The notes under the pieces: generated by a model | What the model saw: the letters and a program-made list of their open reading frames with translations, nothing else | What the model was told of the DNA's origin: nothing | Database searches by the model: none | Shown: one piece after another, positions 7,715 through 13,192 of the stretch | Layout of the letters: every line of letters starts with the position of its first letter | Position numbering within the stretch: position 1 is the stretch's first letter | Program-made: the position numbers and the translations under genes | From: an uncultured Eubacteriales bacterium | Lineage (GTDB): Bacteria; Bacillota; Clostridia; Peptostreptococcales; Anaerovoracaceae | Direction: 5' to 3' | Assembly (NCBI GenBank): GCA_902766185.1 | Contig: CACXCQ010000016.1 | Span: 1 to 13,192 of the forward strand | DNA: 13,192 bases

Positions 7715-8866
7715 CTATTTCCGCTCCTTCAGCAATCCGACTGCAAAGGCAGCCAGATCCTCAGTGCAATGCTCCGTGGGTACGGAGATGAATTTATCCC
7801 GGAAGGCCTGCTGCGGCCGGGGATCCCACGGGCTTTCCAACAGCCGGGCCATTTCCTCCGCCGTCAGCGCCGTGGCGCCGGGCAGCTCCTTCCTGGGGTC
7901 TATGTTCAGTCCCACCTCCCGGCTGTACTCCTCGATATCCTCCACGTAGAAATACAGCGGCTTGTCGGTGAGGCTGGCCTCCACGCCCAGCGAAGAGTAA
8001 TCCGTGATGATCCGGTCGCAGTAGTGGAGCCACTGGTACGTGGAGTGATCGTCTCCGCAGATCACCGTAAGGCCGCCCTCCGCCGCTTCCGCGATGTCCT
8101 GCTGCATCCGGGCTCTGGACTGTTCATCCAGCTCGTGGAGCTTCAGGATCAGCACGAAGCGCTCCGGATCCATGGCTCGGGCAAGCTTTCTCCAGTCCGT
8201 GGGCCGGTTCCTGCGAAAAGTAGGCACGTACAGGATCATCTCCCGGTCTTCGGGAATGCCCAGCCTTTGCGTGATCTCCTCCCGGGACTCCTGCTCCTGC
8301 CGGCAGATGGCGTCGATGCGGGGCAGGCCCATGTACAGCAGCTTATCCTCGCTGATCTGAAAGCCCTGCCGGAAATGCTCCCCGACAGCCGGACTGCAGC
8401 AGAGCACGTGATCGTAGTTTCTGTGCATTCCCAAAGCCTGGGCAGCGGCGCTGCTTCTTCCGCCGGGCTGATCCAGGATCTGATAACCGAACTTCTTGAT
8501 GGCAGCGATGGCGTGCCAGAGCTGGATGACCCTGGTCTCGGGTCCGTGGGAAAGGATGCAGACCGGAATGCAGTATCCGTCGAGGATCACCACACGGGAA
8601 ATCGCCAGATGATACATCTGGCGAAGCATAAACGGGATATAGCGGATCAGCCCCCCTGCTCCCGGCCCGATCTCCCGGGCCAGCACCATGCAGGGGATCT
8701 GCCCGTAGTCCTGCTGAAGGACCCTGTGCAGCATCCTGACATCGATGGTGGCGTTATTGCTCTGCCGGGACAGAAACAGGATCCTGTCCTGCTTTTTCAG
8801 CAGCCGCAGGGGCAGGTAGATCAGTCGCAGCAGGAACGCTGCCATCAGGAGCAGTAGTTTCTTCAT
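7715..8866 (-). CDS. CDP-glycerol glycerophosphotransferase family protein (WHA subtype)
   Basis: A 383-residue second member of the Glyphos_transf family, of a different subtype from its neighbour. Residues 3-23 are hydrophobic with arginines (a membrane-associating or single helix). Then LFLSRQSNN at 30-38, QLWHAIAAIKKFGYQ at 115-129 with presumed catalytic His118, VPTFRRN at 214-220, KLHEL at 242-246 with the second His, and ITDYSS at 287-292. The usual HG after the first His is HA here. The ATG at 8864-8866 has GAAGG 9 bases upstream and no better start follows, so its first 37 codons lie inside the 3' end of the ABC ATPase gene in another frame. It ends 4 bases before the next family member. 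Likely a polyol-phosphate transferase on a lipid-linked acceptor; donor (CDP-glycerol, CDP-ribitol or other) is unknown. Confidence 0.87.
   Translation of the reverse strand: MKKLLLLMAAFLLRLIYLPLRLLKKQDRILFLSRQSNNATIDVRMLHRVLQQDYGQIPCMVLAREIGPGAGGLIRYIPFMLRQMYHLAISRVVILDGYCIPVCILSHGPETRVIQLWHAIAAIKKFGYQILDQPGGRSSAAAQALGMHRNYDHVLCCSPAVGEHFRQGFQISEDKLLYMGLPRIDAICRQEQESREEITQRLGIPEDREMILYVPTFRRNRPTDWRKLARAMDPERFVLILKLHELDEQSRARMQQDIAEAAEGGLTVICGDDHSTYQWLHYCDRIITDYSSLGVEASLTDKPLYFYVEDIEEYSREVGLNIDPRKELPGATALTAEEMARLLESPWDPRPQQAFRDKFISVPTEHCTEDLAAFAVGLLKERK
8754..8866 (-). other. 113-base out-of-frame overlap between ABC ATPase and transferase genes
   Basis: The last 37 codons plus stop of the ABC ATPase and the first 37 codons of the downstream transferase share this DNA, shifted by one base. 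One frame gives a hydrophobic leucine/arginine-rich N-terminus; the other gives an alanine/proline/threonine-rich tail. Both reading frames were translated by hand and are open. Neighbouring gene junctions overlap by 7 bases at most. Confidence 0.85.
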
Positions 8867-9623
8867 TTGGCGTTGCCTTCTTCTTTTTCTTCGAATATCT
8901 CTTCTTGTATTCCTCCAGGGCGGAATCGATGTCGCCGTCGTACACCAGCTTGCCCTTGACCATGACGATGCCCCGGGAACAGAATTCCTTGGCCGTCTTC
9001 GCCGAGTGCGTGACGAAGAGCATGGTCACGTTGTCCTCCCGGATGATCTTGTCCACCTTCTTGCGGCATTTTTTCCGGAAGGCGGCGTCGCCCACGCTCA
9101 GGGCCTCGTCCACGATGAGGATCTCCGGCCGGATGTTCACGTTGATGGCGAAGCCCAGCCGCGCGCGCATGCCGCTGGAATAGGTCCTGACGGGCTGGTC
9201 GATGTACTCGTGCAGGCCGGAGAACTTGATGATGGCGTCCTCCTGCTCAGCGATCTCGCTGTTGGTCAGCCCGCACAGCTGTCCCTTCATGTAGATGTTC
9301 TCACGTCCGGTGAGCTCCATATCGAATCCAGAGGTCAGCTCCAGCAGAGCGCTGACCCTGCCGTTCACCTCGATGGTCCCCTTCGTGGGATAGGCGACTT
9401 CCGTGATCATCTTCAGGATGGTGGACTTGCCGGCGCCGTTTCTGCCCAGCAGAGCCACCGACTCTCCCCGCTTCACCTCGAAGCTCACGTTCTTCAGGGC
9501 GTACATTTCCTTGTACGGAACGTGCTTGGAAAAGATCCCGAAGAATCGCTTCCGGTCGTTTTCGTAGAGCTTATATATCTTTGTCACATTCTTCAGCCGA
9601 ATGATAGCTTTTTCTTCACCCAT
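8754..9623 (-). CDS. tagH: ABC transporter ATPase for teichoic acid/polysaccharide export (TagH-like)
   Basis: A 289-residue nucleotide-binding subunit of an ABC-2-type glycopolymer exporter, pairing with the permease upstream. Walker A is GRNGAGKST at 60-68, the signature loop is TYSSGMRARL at 147-156 (the YSSGM form usual for polysaccharide exporters), Walker B is ILIVDEALSVGD at 168-179, and the switch His is 206. The start has a full GGAGG 6 bases before ATG. Compared with Bacillus TagH (over 500 residues with an extracytoplasmic C-terminal domain, from general knowledge), this protein ends soon after the ATPase domain: a KKKKK run at 245-249, then a Pro/Ala/Glu-rich tail of about 40 residues. 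That tail is read from the same DNA as the start of the next gene (113-base overlap). The symbol is by family and context; KpsT/Wzt-like is the alternative name. Confidence 0.9.
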   Translation of the reverse strand: MGEEKAIIRLKNVTKIYKLYENDRKRFFGIFSKHVPYKEMYALKNVSFEVKRGESVALLGRNGAGKSTILKMITEVAYPTKGTIEVNGRVSALLELTSGFDMELTGRENIYMKGQLCGLTNSEIAEQEDAIIKFSGLHEYIDQPVRTYSSGMRARLGFAINVNIRPEILIVDEALSVGDAAFRKKCRKKVDKIIREDNVTMLFVTHSAKTAKEFCSRGIVMVKGKLVYDGDIDSALEEYKKRYSKKKKKATPNEETTAPDGSVPAATDLPAPAAAEKAGQDPVSVPAEQ

Positions 9624-9666
9624 TGTATTCCTCCAGCAGCGCCTTTGCCGTTACCGCCATCCGCCG

Positions 9667-10473
9667 TTACAGCACGTCCGGGATCTCGCGGATCAGCTTG
9701 CGGTAGCTCCAGATGGCCAGGAGCACCATGACCACATACATGCCGGCGTAGATCCCCAGCTGCAAAGGCTGATCCCATATCCAGACTTTGTAGACGAAAC
9801 AGTTCCGGTAGCCCGTAACGATGTAGGTGATGGGATTGAAGTACAGCACCGTCTGCAGCGCCGGAATGTTCACCGAGCTCAGGTCCCAGATGATGCCGGA
9901 AAGCCAGAACAGCGGCGTGGAAATGGATTTGATGAAATTCAGGAAGTCCTTGCTCATGGCTCCCAGCATGGAACTGAACAGCCCCCAGCTGATGGAGAAC
10001 ATGACCATGAAGAGCATGTAGATCGGCAGCTGCAGCCAGTAGACATCCGGGAAATGACCCGTGGCGATAAATATCCCCACGACGATGATCATCAGGGCGA
10101 TGTGCACCGCCAGTGTAGCCATGGCCACGATGGTGGGAATGGTGGACACCGGGAATTTCATCTTCGTTACCAGATACCGGTACTTCCGTATGGATCCGGA
10201 TCCCTTGGTGAGCATATCGCTCATGTACCACCAGGAAATGTATCCCGGAATCAGCCAGAGGATAAAGGGAAAGTCCCCGATATCCGCTCTGGAGCGCAGA
10301 CCGAAGGAAAAGGCGAACCACAGCATGGCAATGGTCAGTGCCGGCTTGATCAGCGCCCAGGCCCAGCTCAGAGCTGTTCCGCTGTAGGTCTTGATCAGGT
10401 CAGACTTGGCCAGCTTCAGGATCTGTCCCCTCCACCGGATATGTTCCTTTATGATTTTCTTCAGCGTTGACAT
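9667..10473 (-). CDS. tagG: ABC-2 type permease for teichoic acid/polysaccharide export (TagG-like)
   Basis: A 268-residue membrane subunit of an ABC-2 polysaccharide exporter. A cytoplasmic, amphipathic N-terminus (about 1-30, including LAKSDLIKTYSGTALSWAWALIKP, split here as LAKSDLIKTY then SGTALSWAW) precedes about six membrane segments at roughly 34-58, 68-88, 110-136, 146-170, 184-200 and 237-257. The features SWAWALIKP near 36-44 and NPITYIVTGYRN at 213-224 are hallmarks of TagG/KpsM/Wzm-type permeases, and length is normal. The second of two nearby ATG codons (10471-10473) is in frame; AGGAG stands 7 bases ahead. A strong promoter candidate lies 40 bases upstream, so this is probably the first gene of the operon. 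The gap to the ATPase gene is 43 bases. The complex would move lipid-linked polymer across the membrane. The symbol is by family and context. Confidence 0.9.
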   Translation of the reverse strand: MSTLKKIIKEHIRWRGQILKLAKSDLIKTYSGTALSWAWALIKPALTIAMLWFAFSFGLRSRADIGDFPFILWLIPGYISWWYMSDMLTKGSGSIRKYRYLVTKMKFPVSTIPTIVAMATLAVHIALMIIVVGIFIATGHFPDVYWLQLPIYMLFMVMFSISWGLFSSMLGAMSKDFLNFIKSISTPLFWLSGIIWDLSSVNIPALQTVLYFNPITYIVTGYRNCFVYKVWIWDQPLQLGIYAGMYVVMVLLAIWSYRKLIREIPDVL

Positions 10474-10500
10474 CCATTTACTCCTGTTACGATAACTGTC

Positions 10501-10522
10501 GGCTACATCTCATATTGTAGCC
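10501..10522. repeat. Inverted repeat over the -10/start region of the tagG promoter
   Basis: GGCTACA and TGTAGCC form a perfect 7-base inverted repeat with an 8-base centre. It covers the -10 box (10514-10519) and the expected transcription start, a position fit for a repressor or activator site rather than for an RNA hairpin, since the transcript would begin within it. Confidence 0.5.
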
Positions 10523-10542
10523 TTTTCCTGCGGGTTTTTCAA
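10514..10542 (-). promoter_or_regulatory. Sigma-A-type promoter of the tagG-tagH-transferase operon
   Basis: On the minus strand TTGAAA (10537-10542) and TACAAT (10514-10519) are separated by exactly 17 bases, each with five of six matches to TTGACA and TATAAT. It sits in the 74-base gap before the permease gene, with a leader of about 30 bases. This suggests the exporter operon is transcribed independently of the large transferase gene upstream, although read-through is possible because no terminator is visible. Confidence 0.72.
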
Positions 10543-10547
10543 CTGTG

Positions 10548-13192
10548 TCACAGTATCCCGTCCTTCTTCGCCATGCGGATGAACCGCCGTGTATTCCCGC
10601 CGTCATGCCAGGTGACGATCCTTCCGTAGCGCCGTTTTTCTTCTTCCGTCTGTTCCCGCGCAAAGGCAGGTCCGGTGACCTTCGCCAGCTCCTCCGGACT
10701 GTAGCACACCGGCCCGAAGGCCAGATCCTCCGTCAGCATCAGGTGGGCGTCTCCGTATTCCTTCATGCAGGCGTCCTTGTCCTTCCAGTAGAACACCACC
10801 CGGCAGCCCCGGTAGAAGGCGTCGTAGGAAATGGAGGAATAGTCGGTGATCAGCACCGCCGTCTGCTGCAGGATCTCGTCGTAGCTCTCCCCGATGACGC
10901 AGTAGCGCAGCACCGGATCGTCGCTGTCCGCCGTAAGCTGCCGGGAGATCAGCGGATGAGGAAGCACGATGAGCTTATCCCGCAGATCCAGGGGGACGCT
11001 GTCCACCATGTCCTTCAGCATCCGGTAGTATCCCGTATTGCGCACATCGTCCAGGCCCTGGACGAATTCCCAAGGGCGCCAGGTGGGCATGATCACGATC
11101 CTGTCCGCTCCTTCCTTTCGGACGCTGCGGTCGAATTTCAGCAGTCCGCAGACGTAGATGTCGTCTCTGGTATAGTCGGTGCAGGAGGTGAAATGCTCCG
11201 CCTCCAGCTCAGAGGACACCACCACCCGGTGTTTGCCCTTGCCTTCCCCCTTGTTGAAGAAGGCCCGCTGTCCCGCGTCCAAAGAGACCATGTACATGAC
11301 TCCGTGCTGGAGAAATACGTAGTTCTTCGAGCCGTCCAGAACGAAGTTCCGGAAAAGGCTGTCCGTGCTGCCCTTCTCCAGCGCGTGGCCCAGGGCCTCC
11401 GAGGAGATCAGGCTCGTCGCTGCGAACAGGGCGTAATAGTGGCGCAGGGAGAACTGCTTCGCGATCCTGGACCGGTATTTCCCGTCGATCCTGGAGCTGT
11501 GGGGATAGTCTTTATTCAGGATGTACCAGACCTTCCTGTACCCGTCGTCCATCAGCTGCTCATAGAGCACCGACGCGCTCTCCTCGTAGGAGTTGCAGTT
11601 TTTCTCGTAGAGCACCACCGGCTTGTACCAGGGGGTGACCAGGTGCAGCAGAAAAGCCAGCTTCAGCTTGGTCCTCTCCGCGAAGGCATCCGTCACGTTC
11701 CTCTCCCGGATCATGAGCCGGTAATACTTCAGCTCTTCCTTGATCTCGCAGACCTTCCCGGTGCCGGTGATGTCCGTGATCCCCCTGCTTCGCAGACCTC
11801 TTCTGCCTCCGGAAAGCAGCGGGATCATCAGCAGCCGGTCCCCGGCCTTAAAGCCGGCGCCAAGCATGTTGCTGACGTACCACCGCCCCGTCTCCTCCGC
11901 CGGCACAGCGCACCGGAAGCGGTAGGTGTCCGAGATCACCGCGCCGCTGCCCAGCTTCCTGCGGTTGCCAGAGGGCGTGATGCTCATGGGATAACGGAAC
12001 ACGTCCTCGTAGACCCGGGAGCTGATCTGCAGCACGTTCGCGGGTTCCAAAGGGATCGGGGAACGGACCACCAGAGTGCCCTCCAGCACCATGTCCTCCC
12101 CCTGCATGCGGATGCGGAAGCCGTCTGTCCTGGCGTAGAAGCCCTTGCTGGACTCCTCCTCCAGCCAGTCGAGGCCCAGATCCTCCGGATAGGGGATCAC
12201 TTCTTCGAAGCAGTCGAGGACCTTCTGCAGCCGGTCCGGATGACGGTAGAACACATCGTTCAGCCGTCGGTAAAAGTACAGCGGCACCCGGTGAAACGCG
12301 GTATGGTCCGCCAGAGCGGCCGCTTCCATTCGTTCGTAAACATTGGTGGAGAGGAACTCCAGCCTCCCGCACCCAAGATACGCGAACAGGCGCCGGTATT
12401 CCCTCTGCAGGTATTCGTTCGCTCCCCGTTCGCACAGTCCGTGGTTGCGGTGCAGATTCAGGTACACATACTCCTGAAAACGGATGGCTCCGCCGCCGAT
12501 GCACCGCAGGAAGTGGATCCGCGGATCCAAATCGTGAAGGAAGTCCGCCGTGTTGTCCTTCACTTCGCTTTCGAAGGCGATCACAGCGTGCTCCCTCTCC
12601 TCCGGCGTCATCTTTCTGATCACGTCCTTCGTCAGGGCGAGGGTCGCTTCATCCTCCAGGTCCCCTGCGTAGATCACCCGGCTCTCCGGGTCCGGCTGGT
12701 GCCGGGAAACGTCCATCGTTCCCTTCTTTCCTTCGCACAGCAGCTCCAGCATCATCCGGGTGGATTCCCCGAATCCCGCGCCGACGAACCTCTCGTCCAG
12801 CGCATAGACCGGAGCATGCTCCGGCGCGTCCTGCTCGTTCGCGCCCGGTGCTCCCTCGTGCTCCCGTATCTGCCGGCCCGTTTCCGCCAGGGCCTGGTGC
12901 AGCTGCGCCTTGTCGTAGGCTTTGTGGAAGGGGAGCTCACGGATATCGAAGTAGAAGCCCTTTTCCCGCAGGTACTCCTCGTAATCGTACATGTACATGA
13001 TCACCGGCCGTCCCAGCTGGGCGTAGTCCATCATGACGCTGGAATAATCGGAGATCAGCACGTCGCAGACCCCCAGGAAATCGTAGGTCTCCAGCTCCCC
13101 GGGGAAGAACCGGGTCTTCTCGAGCCCTTCCATATTCAGCTGATTGCCGATGAGAAAATGCAGGTTGACGAACAGCAGGTCATCTTCTCCCA
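10548..13192 (-). CDS. Large two-headed CDP-glycerol glycerophosphotransferase family protein (N-terminus beyond window)
   Basis: The frame is open to the right edge (GEDDLLFVNLHF before the first ATG at 13131-13133), so about 880 C-terminal codons are seen and the true start is outside. Numbering from that internal Met: 1-90 is the end of a first Glyphos_transf domain (ISDYSSVMMDYAQLG at 27-41, GFYFDIRELP at 59-68). Residues 150-320 look like a degenerate GT-B/GT4-like segment (VIYAGDL, then YLQREYRRLF). Residues 330-440 are beta-rich and unassigned. Residues 500-861 form a second complete Glyphos_transf domain: LQHG at 608-611 (His610), MPTWRPWE at 682-689, LPHP at 724-727 (His726), ITDYSS at 762-767. 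Two transferase heads in one chain suggest a polymerase or bifunctional enzyme for a phosphate-linked wall polymer, acting at the inner membrane face. It ends 74 bases before the exporter operon. Confidence 0.87.
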   Translation of the reverse strand, partial: GEDDLLFVNLHFLIGNQLNMEGLEKTRFFPGELETYDFLGVCDVLISDYSSVMMDYAQLGRPVIMYMYDYEEYLREKGFYFDIRELPFHKAYDKAQLHQALAETGRQIREHEGAPGANEQDAPEHAPVYALDERFVGAGFGESTRMMLELLCEGKKGTMDVSRHQPDPESRVIYAGDLEDEATLALTKDVIRKMTPEEREHAVIAFESEVKDNTADFLHDLDPRIHFLRCIGGGAIRFQEYVYLNLHRNHGLCERGANEYLQREYRRLFAYLGCGRLEFLSTNVYERMEAAALADHTAFHRVPLYFYRRLNDVFYRHPDRLQKVLDCFEEVIPYPEDLGLDWLEEESSKGFYARTDGFRIRMQGEDMVLEGTLVVRSPIPLEPANVLQISSRVYEDVFRYPMSITPSGNRRKLGSGAVISDTYRFRCAVPAEETGRWYVSNMLGAGFKAGDRLLMIPLLSGGRRGLRSRGITDITGTGKVCEIKEELKYYRLMIRERNVTDAFAERTKLKLAFLLHLVTPWYKPVVLYEKNCNSYEESASVLYEQLMDDGYRKVWYILNKDYPHSSRIDGKYRSRIAKQFSLRHYYALFAATSLISSEALGHALEKGSTDSLFRNFVLDGSKNYVFLQHGVMYMVSLDAGQRAFFNKGEGKGKHRVVVSSELEAEHFTSCTDYTRDDIYVCGLLKFDRSVRKEGADRIVIMPTWRPWEFVQGLDDVRNTGYYRMLKDMVDSVPLDLRDKLIVLPHPLISRQLTADSDDPVLRYCVIGESYDEILQQTAVLITDYSSISYDAFYRGCRVVFYWKDKDACMKEYGDAHLMLTEDLAFGPVCYSPEELAKVTGPAFAREQTEEEKRRYGRIVTWHDGGNTRRFIRMAKKDGIL

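Noticed and set aside
6853..8857. Two long plus-strand frames (312 and 384 codons) opposite the transferase genes.
   Set aside because: They are antisense shadows; the minus-strand frames hold the conserved WHG/WHA and TDYSS motifs, and the plus frames have no motif or ribosome site.
9651..9680. A short direct repeat (GTAACGGC twice, 16 bases apart) between the permease and ATPase genes.
   Set aside because: Too short and GC-biased to support a functional claim.
9006..10470. Plus-strand frames opposite the ABC ATPase and permease genes.
   Set aside because: They lie wholly against genes with unmistakable Walker and permease motifs; the translations are His/Gln/Asp-rich noise.
1..13192. CRISPR arrays, tRNA or rRNA genes, insertion sequences, or phage attachment sites.
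   Set aside because: No regularly spaced repeats, no tRNA-like folds, no transposase or integrase motifs, and no terminal repeats were seen on reading through the window.

Overview
This window looks like part of a cell-surface glycopolymer locus from a Gram-positive bacterium of the Clostridia/Firmicutes type with fairly GC-rich DNA (judged by eye, not computed). The reasons are strong AGGAGG-type ribosome sites, teichoic-acid-type genes (TagG/TagH-like exporter, several CDP-glycerol glycerophosphotransferase family proteins), sigma-A-like promoters, and a secreted multi-Ig-domain surface protein with a peptidoglycan-hydrolase-like end. I cannot name the species. Ten genes fill almost the whole window, no gap exceeds 300 bases, and two genes run off the edges.

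Right part (13192 to 6454, minus strand): a very large, two-headed CDP-glycerol glycerophosphotransferase family protein enters from the right edge with its N-terminus missing. After a 74-base gap holding a good sigma-A-type promoter and an inverted repeat comes a compact operon: ABC permease (TagG-like), ABC ATPase (TagH-like), and two more CDP-glycerol glycerophosphotransferase family proteins of different subtypes. The ATPase gene and the next gene overlap by 113 bases in different frames.

Middle (4699-6423, plus strand): a single gene of opposite orientation encodes a secreted protein with a signal peptide, a lysine-rich Ig-like repeat domain, Fn3/Big_2-like domains and a C-terminal NlpC/CHAP-like cysteine hydrolase domain. 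It is convergent with the right-hand operon (30 bases apart, no clear terminator) and divergent from the left-hand operon.

Left part (4618 to 1, minus strand): a second tight operon holds a Wzx-type flippase, a polyprenyl-phosphate-type GT2 glycosyltransferase with two C-terminal membrane helices, and two tandem paralogous ATP-grasp ligases, the last cut by the left edge.

Taken together, the right half would build and export a glycerol- or polyol-phosphate polymer by the TagGH route. The left half would make a lipid-linked sugar, flip it, and perhaps decorate it using the ATP-grasp ligases. The secreted protein would act on the wall that carries these polymers. The family assignments are well supported by motifs; the idea that the two halves cooperate, and what the ATP-grasp pair joins, is inference.
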